34,577 nt of DNA, from the NCBI GenBank assembly GCA_013204545.1, contig JABMNN010000041.1, positions 1 to 34,577 of the forward strand, written 5' to 3'. The position numbers and the translations under genes were made by a program. This stretch comes from Chloroflexota bacterium (GTDB taxonomy: Bacteria > Chloroflexota > Dehalococcoidia > Lucifugimonadales > Lucifugimonadaceae). Each line of letters opens with the position of its first letter. The first letter of the stretch is position 1. The notes under the pieces were generated by a model. That model was not told the DNA's origin. It worked only from the letters and a program-made list of their open reading frames with translations, and did not search any database. Positions 17,183 through 24,789 of this stretch are shown piece by piece.

Positions 17183-18364
17183 TTAGGACAGCGAACGGTT
17201 ATAACCTTCACCTGCCGCTAGCAGATCGCCTTCGGCAAACCGTTCGATCCTGAATGGGTGAACGTCGATCATGTCCGTCGATCCGTCTACCACCAGATCG
17301 CTCATGATTTTACCAATCCCCGGACTCAGCTTGAAGCCGTGACCGCTGAACCCAGCTCCAACGAACAAACCATCCAATGCTTGCACCTTACCGAACGCAG
17401 GCTGGAAATCTGGCGAGCAGTCGTACACACCGGTGTAACCCCGCATCTTCGATGCCAACTCCTGGCTAGGGAATCGATGCACAAACCGCTCCAATAAGCT
17501 AATTTCTTCATCAAGTATCGGTGGCTTGGCTGCCTCAACTTCTTCATCAATTGGCCCGCGCATTGGATCATGTTCACCAAGAAAAGCCAAATTATCACGC
17601 TCGGGTCGGTAATACGCTCGGGCAACTCGATCTGAAACGACCGGGTGAATATCTCCAAAATCGGGTGTTCGTTCAACCACTGCAATAGCGTGACGAACAG
17701 GTGTGATCGGCAAATCAACACCGTGAGGAGCAAGTAAGGCACTAGTTCTGAACCCGGCCTCAATCACTACAGTGCCTGCCGAGATGAAACCCTCGGAAGT
17801 GTCGACTCCGGTTACCTTGCTACCTTCAGAAACTAGCGTGAGTACTTCGGGTCCCACCCGAACGTCGACGCCTAGTTCTCGCGCTGCAGCGATAAACGAG
17901 TTAGCAACGGTCGAACCATCGGCGTGACCGGAGTTCGGCTCCCAAGCCCCTGCCGCCACATCGTCGCGAAGCAACCGAGGTTCGATATCGCCAACTTCAT
18001 CGACCGTTATATACCGAGCGTCTATGCCGAGTCGCTGCTGCATCTTGACGACTTCCTGCCCATGCTTAATCTCGCCATCGGGGAACAACACAAGGAAGCC
18101 GACCTGACGGAAACCGCTCTCACCGACACCTACGATATTCTTCCAATCGCCATACATCTCGCGACCGTACATCGTGACCTTCACCAGAGATTCGAGCGTG
18201 TAGTGCATTCGAACAATCGCGCTCGACCATCCAGAAGCACCTGATGCGATTCCGTCCTTTTCGATTAGGACAATCTTGCCCGCTCCACGTTTTGCCAGAT
18301 GCCACGCCGTTGATGCTCCGTGAACACCACCACCAACAACAACGATGTCTGCCGTGTCTGCCAT
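17183..18364 (-). CDS. FAD-dependent oxidoreductase (DAO family, sarcosine/dimethylglycine oxidase-like)
   Basis: A 393-residue flavoprotein of the D-amino-acid-oxidase fold. IVVVGGGVHGAS at 7-18 is the dinucleotide-binding turn, EKDGIASGASGWSSAIVRMHY at 35-55 is the FAD loop common in sarcosine oxidase beta and dimethylglycine dehydrogenase types, and the end has GLFVGAGFSGHGFKLSPGIG, the second FAD-contact region. It should oxidise a secondary or tertiary amine or an N-methyl amino acid; the exact substrate is inference. The sarcosine oxidase alpha, gamma and delta genes are absent, so it is probably a monomeric-type enzyme. GGAG ten bases upstream supports the ATG. It is divergent from the Ldh_2 gene. 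Confidence 0.9.
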   Translation of the reverse strand: MADTADIVVVGGGVHGASTAWHLAKRGAGKIVLIEKDGIASGASGWSSAIVRMHYTLESLVKVTMYGREMYGDWKNIVGVGESGFRQVGFLVLFPDGEIKHGQEVVKMQQRLGIDARYITVDEVGDIEPRLLRDDVAAGAWEPNSGHADGSTVANSFIAAARELGVDVRVGPEVLTLVSEGSKVTGVDTSEGFISAGTVVIEAGFRTSALLAPHGVDLPITPVRHAIAVVERTPDFGDIHPVVSDRVARAYYRPERDNLAFLGEHDPMRGPIDEEVEAAKPPILDEEISLLERFVHRFPSQELASKMRGYTGVYDCSPDFQPAFGKVQALDGLFVGAGFSGHGFKLSPGIGKIMSDLVVDGSTDMIDVHPFRIERFAEGDLLAAGEGYNRSLS

Positions 18365-18389
18365 TCGGTCAAATCTCCATAGAATGCCT

Positions 18390-18462
18390 ACAAGAACCCA
18401 TGAATTCGCTCACTGCGCAAAGCGAAACGTCAATGAGACACTACTTTGACACAAGAACCCAT
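18390..18462. repeat. 12-base direct repeat pair in divergent intergenic region
   Basis: ACAAGAACCCAT occurs at 18390-18401 and again at 18451-18462, 61 bases apart start to start. Both copies lie in the gap between the FAD oxidase and the Ldh_2 gene, which makes regulator binding possible. They could also be a chance or relic duplication. Confidence 0.5.
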
Positions 18463-18615
18463 CCAACAACAGGGGCACTCTAATCACCAAAACAACGTCA
18501 GGCGGGTAATATTCCCAGCTATATCAACCGCTCGACGATCATGGGACGCCAGAGCCGGTATACAGCGACAACTAACCCAACGCACAGCCAACCCAAAGAA
18601 AGTTCAGAACTCACG

Positions 18616-19719
18616 ATGGTCCTAGAGAAGTTAAAGCACGTCCCAGACCCCACCTACGTTCAGCAGGAACCGCTTACTGAGTTCATTGCGAAGCTATTTA
18701 TTGCAGCCGGAATGCGACCCGACGAAGCACGCCTCTGTGCTGAAGTTCTGGTCGATGCCGACATGAACGGAATCGACACTCACGGTGTCTGCTACAACCT
18801 TGATTTGCACTATCTCACTGGTCTCATGAACGGCTACATCAAGGCTCAACCAGAGGTCAAAGTCACCTACGAAACGCCCGGAACAGCAGTGATAGACGCC
18901 GATCAGGGCATGGCGATGATTGCTAGTGTGAAGGCGATGGAACTGGCTATCGAGAAGGCAAAAACCACCGGGATTGCTTCGGTTGCCGTGAAGAATTCTT
19001 CTCACTATGGCGCAGCTGGCTATTACGCTCGACTCGCCCTGAAGCACGACATGATCGGCTACTCGATGTCTTCGGGTGGAGGTCGTGTGATTATTCCAAT
19101 GAACGCTCGTTACCCGTGGATGGGTACTAATCCAATGGCGTTCGCAGCACCGGCTGGCGAAGAGCCACCGTTCGTTATCGACATGGCTTCGTCGATGACC
19201 TCGTACGGCAAGGTTTCGATCGCACAGGCATTTGGGGTCGATATTCCTGAAGGATGGGCGCAGGACGCCAATGGCAAGCCTGTAACCGACATTTCAAAGC
19301 GCAGCGAAGCTATAGGTCAGCCTCCTCTGGGTGGCAAGTACGACACGGGAGCGCACAAGGGCACAGGAATCGGCGTCATGGCTGATGTGCTTGGTGCTGT
19401 TCTACCGGGCGAGCGACTTTCTGGTCTGATGATGGACAACCCGAAGGGCGGACGATTCTGCCACTACTTCCAAGCGACTCGAATCGATGGCTTTAGACCC
19501 GCCGTCGAGTTCAAATCGGACATGGACGAAATGCTCAAAGCATTCCGAGCACAAGAGCCTTCTCCAGAAGCTGATGGCGACGTTATGTACCCCGGCTACC
19601 CCGACTCGAAGTACGTGACCAAGCGCGAAAAAGAGGGAATCCCGCTACCTCGCCACACCGTCAACTACTTCAAGAAAATGGCCGACACCCTAAACGTGGA
19701 TTATTCGATTCCTGAATAA
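18616..19719 (+). CDS. Ldh family oxidoreductase (malate/L-lactate/ureidoglycolate dehydrogenase type)
   Basis: A 367-residue member of the Ldh_2 family of NAD(P)-dependent 2-hydroxyacid dehydrogenases, unrelated to classical lactate dehydrogenase. Family marks are IAAGMRPDEARLCAEVLVDAD, GIDTHGVCY (His56), NSSHYGAAGYYARLA, WMGTNPMAFAAPAG, and GAHKGTGIGVMADVL. Typical substrates are malate, lactate, ureidoglycolate or sulfolactate; this copy cannot be resolved. The frame opens at ATG 18541, but the 25 extra residues look non-coding (Thr/Ser/Gln-rich) and family proteins begin just before the first helix, so ATG 18616 is preferred. No strong Shine-Dalgarno stands before either start. A long perfect hairpin begins four bases past the stop. 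Confidence 0.9.
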   Translation: MVLEKLKHVPDPTYVQQEPLTEFIAKLFIAAGMRPDEARLCAEVLVDADMNGIDTHGVCYNLDLHYLTGLMNGYIKAQPEVKVTYETPGTAVIDADQGMAMIASVKAMELAIEKAKTTGIASVAVKNSSHYGAAGYYARLALKHDMIGYSMSSGGGRVIIPMNARYPWMGTNPMAFAAPAGEEPPFVIDMASSMTSYGKVSIAQAFGVDIPEGWAQDANGKPVTDISKRSEAIGQPPLGGKYDTGAHKGTGIGVMADVLGAVLPGERLSGLMMDNPKGGRFCHYFQATRIDGFRPAVEFKSDMDEMLKAFRAQEPSPEADGDVMYPGYPDSKYVTKREKEGIPLPRHTVNYFKKMADTLNVDYSIPE

Positions 19720-19722
19720 GGC

Positions 19723-19761
19723 ATTGCCACCTCTTCTCCTAGCAGGAGAAGAGGTGGCAAT
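19723..19761 (+). terminator. Long perfect hairpin just past the Ldh_2 stop codon
   Basis: An 18-base arm (19723-19740) pairs perfectly with 19744-19761 around a three-base AGC loop. There is no T-run after it, so it may act as a 3' end stabiliser, a Rho-assisted terminator or part of an interspersed palindromic repeat rather than a simple intrinsic terminator. Confidence 0.6.
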
Positions 19762-19841
19762 GAGGGAGATATCCAAAATTGACTCAAACACTTAATATCT
19801 CCCATCACCTAAATCCTCTCCCTAACTGGTGAGGGCTTCAA
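19761..19841. repeat. Palindrome-rich intergenic segment, possible interspersed repeat
   Basis: Directly after the perfect hairpin, TGAGGGAGATAT (19761-19772) pairs with ATATCTCCC-A-TCA (19795-19806), and a CCTCTCCCTAACTGGTGAGG stretch follows near 19815-19834. The CTCTCCCT/GTGAGGG wording resembles widespread bacterial intergenic palindromic repeats. No coding frame fits. Only one copy is in the window, so repeat status is unproven. Confidence 0.35.
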
Positions 19842-19941
19842 ATTCAGAGAACACATATCAGGTACGGCGACGTTATTTCCCGAGCCAAGTCATCGGAGCC
19901 TAGGGATCTGGGGTAGGGACGCGCTGAAGTAACCCTTCAAG

Positions 19942-21471
19942 TCAGAATGCAACAGCTGTGGCTGGCGCACCTCGCAACGGATGCGAGCCATAGTCTCCAT
20001 CCACGTGGCTTAGCGAAATGCTGGAACTATCCGGTGTCAGTTTAAAAATCAAACTGATCGAATAACAGGTTTCGACCCAACGAGCGTTAAGGGCAAACGT
20101 CTCGTCATCGAGCCACGCGCCGTCCAACAAAACCTTATCGACGTTGGATTTCTGTAATGAATAACTGTTCAACCGTCTGTTCCCGTCGAGTCCGACTTCA
20201 AGGGCGATTTCTTCCCCATGTTCACAGAATCGGAACATACAAGTGTCGTCATCGTCAAACTCGAATGAAAACCACTGACATCCTGCGACCGGGTCAAACG
20301 GTTCTCGGTTGGCAACATGGTTCCACAAGTTGTCTCGAATCGTTACGGTTCCCTCAGTAATTCGATATCGAATTCTGCTGAGTTCTTTCGCTGGCAAGGG
20401 CAACGGCACTGAACGAGGACTACCCAAGGTCAGGTCGGTAAGCCGCTGAGTAAGTTGAGCGCTTGCACTTCGGTTTTCGGGAATACGCGTTGTATTAACT
20501 TCAGGGAGCAGGGTACGAAATACAGCCCTGACTCCGGCGAGATAATACTCGGCAGACCTGCCAGGTTCATTCATTTGTGGTTGCCCTGCCGAACGATAAA
20601 TCCCGGTTTGATACAGAACAATCACCATGTCGAGATCGGGCACAACGAGAGCCAGTTGTCCTAGCGATCCGGCTCCGTAGAAAGATCCGTAAACAGATCC
20701 AATGTGGATCTGAAAGCCATATCCGTGGTCTGAATTTTCGACCTGTTTCACAGAGGCTTGAGCTACGAAATCGGCAGCCAACAATCTCTCCCCGGCCCAT
20801 GTTCCGCCATCGAGATAGAGCTTCATCAAACGTAAGGAGTTTTCGGCTGTCGCCAACAGACCTCCGCATCCCACTTCAGAACCGTCCGGCAGGGCAATCC
20901 ACTTCATTTCGTCGGAGACGATTCCTATTTTTTCGAACAACCGTTTGCTGAGATAGTCGTGGAGGCTCTGACCGGTGACCTTCTCGATAATCGCCACAAG
21001 AATCTGATTATCGTCACAGCTGTATTCGTACTTGGTGCCCGGTTGAGCGTTAAATGGAATCTCAAAGTAGTCTTTTCGCCAACCGGCGGTGGCACTCCGC
21101 GTCAACGGTTTTCCGGTGGTCATTGTCAACGCGTGTCTAATGGTTATATCTGCGTTGGCGGCCTCACCTACGTTTACGAACTCTGGAAAGTAATCGATCA
21201 ATCGGTCGTCCAAATCCAGAAGACCGTCGGTGTAGGCGAGTCCAATAGCTGTGCCCGTATATGTCTTGCTCAGGGACCACAGCGAATGTGGTATTTCTGC
21301 TTCAAAAGGCGACCACCAGCCTTCTGCGCACACTTGGCCATGGCGCATAACCATTAGCGCATGGGGTTCACATTCGGGAGATTTTTCCAACTCGTCGAGC
21401 AGCGACGCGATGGCTGAGCTCGAAATGCCAAGAGATTCTTGGGTCGATCTAGTGAATTCGATCCGGCTCAA
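19942..21471 (-). CDS. Serine hydrolase, class C beta-lactamase-related
   Basis: A beta-lactamase/penicillin-binding-protein-fold hydrolase of about 509 residues. SLSKTYTG carries the SxxK nucleophile motif (Ser66 and Lys69 counted from the start used here), and KYEYSCDDNQIL supplies the Tyr of the Y-x-N region (YS then C instead of N). GLLDLDDRLIDYFPE is another family hallmark. No signal peptide is seen, so a cytoplasmic esterase or amidase role is as likely as cell-wall work. The extra C-terminal 170 residues resemble the beta-barrel found after such domains. The frame is open to ATG 21549, but TTG 21471 has AAGGGG nine bases upstream and yields a normal family N-terminus, so I prefer it. 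Confidence 0.85.
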   Translation of the reverse strand: MSRIEFTRSTQESLGISSSAIASLLDELEKSPECEPHALMVMRHGQVCAEGWWSPFEAEIPHSLWSLSKTYTGTAIGLAYTDGLLDLDDRLIDYFPEFVNVGEAANADITIRHALTMTTGKPLTRSATAGWRKDYFEIPFNAQPGTKYEYSCDDNQILVAIIEKVTGQSLHDYLSKRLFEKIGIVSDEMKWIALPDGSEVGCGGLLATAENSLRLMKLYLDGGTWAGERLLAADFVAQASVKQVENSDHGYGFQIHIGSVYGSFYGAGSLGQLALVVPDLDMVIVLYQTGIYRSAGQPQMNEPGRSAEYYLAGVRAVFRTLLPEVNTTRIPENRSASAQLTQRLTDLTLGSPRSVPLPLPAKELSRIRYRITEGTVTIRDNLWNHVANREPFDPVAGCQWFSFEFDDDDTCMFRFCEHGEEIALEVGLDGNRRLNSYSLQKSNVDKVLLDGAWLDDETFALNARWVETCYSISLIFKLTPDSSSISLSHVDGDYGSHPLRGAPATAVAF

Positions 21472-21562
21472 ATTGCAAATCCCCTTCGACTCGTGGTCGC
21501 CATAACTAGGCAAATATTCGACAACCCCATTAAGTAATTTCGCTCCCATTTCAATTCGGTTG

Positions 21563-21583
21563 AGGTCGATTCCGAATCGACCT
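21563..21583. promoter_or_regulatory. 21-base perfect palindrome upstream of the beta-lactamase-like gene
   Basis: AGGTCGATT and AATCGACCT are perfect 9-base arms around CCG. It is in the gap between the divergent hydrolase gene and the gene at 21738 and has no U-tract, so a dimeric regulator site is more likely than a terminator. Confidence 0.5.
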
Positions 21584-21737
21584 GATGACTGTCGCGCCGA
21601 TGAGTTCTCGGTGCATGTTACAGACGTCCGATCCGAGTTGCGCGGGTACAGCCAGAATTCAGAAGACGGAGCGCTCTACAACCGGCGAACCCGACTCCAC
21701 ATTAATGAAATTTGCAATTCCATGATAGGTTCGAATA

Positions 21738-22430
21738 ATGCCGGATCTGACCACACCTGAAGTAAAAAAATTACTTGCCTTTCGAGGGTACGGAAACCCG
21801 AGTGGTCGGTTCTGGTTCGTCGGTATGGAAGAAGGTGGTGGAGACTTCGAAAGTCTTCAAATCAGAGCAGATGAATTTGCGAATCTGGAAGACATTGCTA
21901 CCTCTCACGCAAAATTTGAATCCCATGACATGTCCAAATCAATTTCGACTTGGCGAATAATGTCAGCGATAGTTGGACGTATCAGCGGGACAGAGAATTG
22001 GTGGGAAACCGCATGTACGACTAACTACCAGATGAATCGTCTTGGGAGACTCAACGATGAAACGTACCTGACGGAAATCCTACCGTTGCCAAAACGTTCA
22101 CTGTCCGACTGGCCTTACGGCAACTTTTTCGATTCGCCAAAGAGTTACTTTGAACAGATCTTTCCTGCACAACTCGCATCGCTCCGGCTTGAATACAGCG
22201 AATCAAAATCGAAACCTGAATTCGTATTTTGTTATGGCAAAAAATACTGGCCGTTCCACAAGAAAATTTTTGAATCTATAGATTTCGAATCCGCACTAGA
22301 CGATAGGATTTTATGGGGACAAAATCACTCAACCATCTTCGTATTAACTAATTTCTTCGGGTACGGATGGACAGGATTCGGAGAGAATTTCGTCGAGAAA
22401 CTCTGCCAATTCGTACTCTCCAAATCCTAA
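21738..22430 (+). CDS. Unrecognised protein with uracil-DNA-glycosylase-like N-terminal motif
   Basis: A 230-residue soluble protein I cannot assign firmly. GYGNPSGRFWFVGMEEGGG at 17-35 has the spacing of the first uracil-DNA-glycosylase-superfamily motif (G-x-P then a hydrophobic strand then a GxE/GxxPG turn). Further on there are the Trp-rich NWWETACTTNYQMNRLG, a strand ending FVFCYGKKYW, and near the C-terminus FVLTNFFGYGWTGFG, where glycosylases carry their second substrate loop. The match is by eye and weak; catalytic residues of known families are not all visible. It could instead be an uncharacterised hydrolase. The ATG has no Shine-Dalgarno but TAGGTT lies six bases upstream, fitting a leaderless transcript. 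Its stop codon is inside the terminator stem shared with rnpB. Confidence 0.75.
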   Translation: MPDLTTPEVKKLLAFRGYGNPSGRFWFVGMEEGGGDFESLQIRADEFANLEDIATSHAKFESHDMSKSISTWRIMSAIVGRISGTENWWETACTTNYQMNRLGRLNDETYLTEILPLPKRSLSDWPYGNFFDSPKSYFEQIFPAQLASLRLEYSESKSKPEFVFCYGKKYWPFHKKIFESIDFESALDDRILWGQNHSTIFVLTNFFGYGWTGFGENFVEKLCQFVLSKS

Positions 22431-22470
22431 AAACAATAGCCTCCGGTTTTGCCGGGGGCTATTGTTTTTA
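22428..22470. terminator. Bidirectional intrinsic terminator between the 230-aa gene and rnpB
   Basis: Arms 22428-22446 and 22452-22470 pair over 19 bases with one G-T wobble around TTTTG, and AAAAA/TTTTT outer ends give U-tracts on both strands. The plus-strand stop codon TAA opens the stem. It serves both the plus gene and minus-strand rnpB. Confidence 0.9.
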
Positions 22471-22474
22471 AGTG

Positions 22475-22875
22475 GTGTCTCGCCGCGAGGCGGACTATAA
22501 GCCGAGTCCTGTACTAACTCCGCAATAAAGCGAAGCCAGCGACGGCCATCCATCTAGGCCTGTAGTTGCCTACAGGCTCAAGCAACCAACCCGAAAGCTA
22601 CCCGAATCCGGTTAACGCTTCCCTATTTGGTCTTGCACCGAGTGAGGTTTACCTTGCCCCGAATGTCGCCATCCGGGCGGTGCGCTCTTACCGCACCGTT
22701 TCATCCTTACCGATCACGTCAATCTCTTGGCGCGAAAGGCGGTTTATTTTCTGTTGCACTTTCTGTCGGGTCGCCCCGCCCTGCCGTTAGCAGGCACTCT
22801 GATTCATGAGGTGCTCGGACTTTCCTCCCCCGCGTCCTAAAACGCAGCGGCGACCGTCCGTCCTCCTCGCGACAC
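22475..22875 (-). ncRNA. rnpB: RNase P RNA, bacterial type A
   Basis: The catalytic RNA of ribonuclease P, which trims tRNA 5' ends. On the minus strand the conserved blocks occur in order: GAGGAAAGTCCGAGCACC, ACAGAAAATAAACCGCC, GGTAAGGATGAAACGGTG followed by GGTAAGAGCGCACCGCC, GCAAGACCAAATAGGG, AGATGGATGGCCGTC, and the 3' ACAGGACTCGGCTTATAG. The P1 closing helix pairs GTGTCGCGAGG at the 5' end with CCTCGCGGCGAGACAC at the 3' end, which fixes the ends to within a few bases and gives about 400 nt. It is followed by a strong terminator. Several short open frames across it on either strand are spurious. Confidence 0.97.
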
Positions 22876-23004
22876 ATCCAAGGGTACTAGGTTTGATCGA
22901 TCAGAAGTTACACAAATGAATCGCCTGCAGCGCCTTCAAATTCGATGGTGGATTTTCGCCATAGCAACCAAATTCCGTCCAGCCCCCGAATGTCCCCGGT
23001 GATC

Positions 23005-23832
23005 TCACCCCATGTACGATCCGCCAGCCACATTGATCGCCAAACCAGTCAGGTAGTCCGACTCCCTTGAAGCTAAAAACGCGGCAACATCCGCTACGTC
23101 CTTCGCCTGAGCAATCCGACCCATCGGATTCGATTCATTAGTCATCCTCACCATCTCATCGCGCCATTCTTCAGTTGAAGTCTCTTCGTCAGGCTTTAGG
23201 GCCGATGCCATGCCGAACACCCGTTCAGTCTCCACCAAACCCGGGCAAATAGCGTTCACATTCACATTGAACTCAGCCATCTCTCTAGCTAACGACTGGG
23301 TGAAACCGATCACTCCAAATTTTGACGAACAGTAAGCCGCAAACTTAGCGTTGCCGACCTTTCCTGAAACTGATGACATGTTGATGATTTTGCCTCCACC
23401 ACCACGATGAATCATGTGACGCGAGACCGCTTGAGACATCAGGAAAGTTCCTTTGAGGTTCACACCCAAAACAAGATCCCAAACCTCTTCTGGAAGATCA
23501 ACGACGTTCACCCGATCCGGCCCCGCCGGTGCGCCCGCGTTGTTCACGAGTATGTCGATTCGACCAAACTCAGCGATTGCCTCCTCCACAATCGAAGCAA
23601 CATCTTCCGAATCCGAAACACTGCCAGTAAGCCCAATCGCACGACAACCCGACGAATTGATCTCTTCCACCAAAGCAGATAATCCGCCCCAATCTGGTGT
23701 GCCGTTGTTACTCAGATCACACGCCACGATCGCCGCGCCCTCAGCCGCCAATCGTGTGGCAATCCCTCGACCAATCCCGGCCTTGCCACCGGCACCAGTC
23801 ACAATAGCTATCTTTCCGTCGAGGTCGTACAT
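23005..23832 (-). CDS. SDR family oxidoreductase
   Basis: A 275-residue classical short-chain dehydrogenase. The cofactor loop is TGAGGKAGIGRG at 12-23, NNAG at 97-100, catalytic Ser153 or Ser154 (INMSSVSG), and Tyr167/Lys171 (YCSSK). ACDLS at the end of the second strand puts Asp39 in position to bind NAD rather than NADP. ICPGLVETERVF follows. The product is unknown. ATG with AAGGA seven bases upstream is a clear start. It stands alone on the minus strand, after rnpB and before the lipoprotein gene, with its own untranslated gap on both sides. Confidence 0.92.
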   Translation of the reverse strand: MYDLDGKIAIVTGAGGKAGIGRGIATRLAAEGAAIVACDLSNNGTPDWGGLSALVEEINSSGCRAIGLTGSVSDSEDVASIVEEAIAEFGRIDILVNNAGAPAGPDRVNVVDLPEEVWDLVLGVNLKGTFLMSQAVSRHMIHRGGGGKIINMSSVSGKVGNAKFAAYCSSKFGVIGFTQSLAREMAEFNVNVNAICPGLVETERVFGMASALKPDEETSTEEWRDEMVRMTNESNPMGRIAQAKDVADVAAFLASRESDYLTGLAINVAGGSYMG

Positions 23833-24040
23833 GTTGAATCCTTGATTGGGTTTGGGTCCGATTCTCCCATTTACCTTTGTTTTTTGTGGGTGGGAGAAAG
23901 CTAGCGGTGACGTTGTGGACTCGAACGCAAAAGTACTCGCTGCTCATATTTAGATTGCGACGAGCTACAGAATCACGCATCGACTAGGAAACTTGAAGAC
24001 GATCGAGATTATAGGAGTCGCCGTCGCTAAGTGTGCATTA
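23833..24040. other. Gap upstream of the 23005-23832 SDR gene
   Basis: No convincing gene. It must hold the minus-strand SDR promoter but I cannot name a firm -10/-35 pair. A T/G-rich stretch, TTTGTTTTTTGTGGGTGGG, lies at 23876-23894. The rest shows no repeat or structure apart from the hairpin at 24041-24089. Confidence 0.5.
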
Positions 24041-24089
24041 AAGCACAACGCCCGTCTCGTTATTCGGGTACGAGATGGGCGTTGTGCTT
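24041..24089 (-). terminator. Strong hairpin terminating the lipoprotein gene
   Basis: A 20-base arm (24041-24060) pairs with 24070-24089, with a single G-T wobble and a nine-base loop. On the minus strand it follows the lipoprotein stop by about 85 bases and is followed by a short TTTAAT. The weak U-tract makes the terminator reading likely rather than certain. Confidence 0.6.
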
Positions 24090-24174
24090 GAGCCGCCGGA
24101 GGGAACAAACCGCTGGCGTCTCAAGCGAGAGACTGCGGAGCATATTTCCTGAAGCGGGTGGATATCTGCGAGAA

Positions 24175-24789
24175 CTAGACCGCATAGCACTCGCCTGAGT
24201 CGCTCATCCAGACACCATCTACTTTCTCCCATGTCCGACTTACCCCAGAGGCTAGCCATTTATCGTAGTCGTATAGATCGAATGTCGTTCGAGCGTTTTC
24301 AGCTCCGTACACACGGAATTCAACAGCTCTCGCGTTGTATCCATAGATAGAGAAATCCGGAATGTCATAGCGGAAGATTCCTCCATATTCTTCGAACATA
24401 AACCTGAGTTTCTCTACACTGACCACGTTGCGCGAGTTTCCAGTCGAGCACTGCGCCTGAAACTCCGGCCAATCCTGGGTATTGATCGACGTTACATGGC
24501 GATCTAGAGCATTCAGGAGTGCTTCTTCCTCAGACCTCGGCTCTGGTTGGTCCAATGGAATTACCGAAACCGCTGGCGGTGGGCGACGCTCAAGTACAGG
24601 CGTGGCAACTGAATCATCCACCGCCTCCGACTCAAGAGTTGGCTCAGCCGCAACTATCGACGAACCTGCAGAATTTCCAGTGCCAGATGAAGCGCTTGTC
24701 TTCGAATCCGAACTTCCACAGGCGGCAAACAAAAACATGCTGCCAATCGCCAGCGCAGTGAAAATCATAGATCGATTCGTGATGCTCAT
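24175..24789 (-). CDS. Predicted lipoprotein coupled to a LuxR-type regulator
   Basis: A 204-residue secreted lipoprotein. The N-terminus is a signal peptide ending in a lipobox, FLFAAC, with Cys24 as lipidation site, followed by a Ser/Thr/Gly/Glu linker (25-80). The C-terminal domain (about 85-204), with NALDRHVTSINTQDWPEF and TWEKVDGVWMSDSGECYAV, resembles NTF2-like small domains, but this is weak and no function is known. Two further Cys (118 and 201) could form a disulfide. Its ATG overlaps the stop codon of the upstream regulator gene as ATGA, and GGAGGG lies five bases before, so the two are translationally coupled. A long hairpin follows. Confidence 0.87.
   Translation of the reverse strand: MSITNRSMIFTALAIGSMFLFAACGSSDSKTSASSGTGNSAGSSIVAAEPTLESEAVDDSVATPVLERRPPPAVSVIPLDQPEPRSEEEALLNALDRHVTSINTQDWPEFQAQCSTGNSRNVVSVEKLRFMFEEYGGIFRYDIPDFSIYGYNARAVEFRVYGAENARTTFDLYDYDKWLASGVSRTWEKVDGVWMSDSGECYAV

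Noticed and set aside
19723-19841. CRISPR array
   Set aside because: No regularly spaced direct repeats; the structure is palindromes only.
22566-22809. Short plus-strand open frames inside the RNase P RNA
   Set aside because: The region is explained fully by the conserved rnpB blocks on the minus strand; the frames have no family match or ribosome site.
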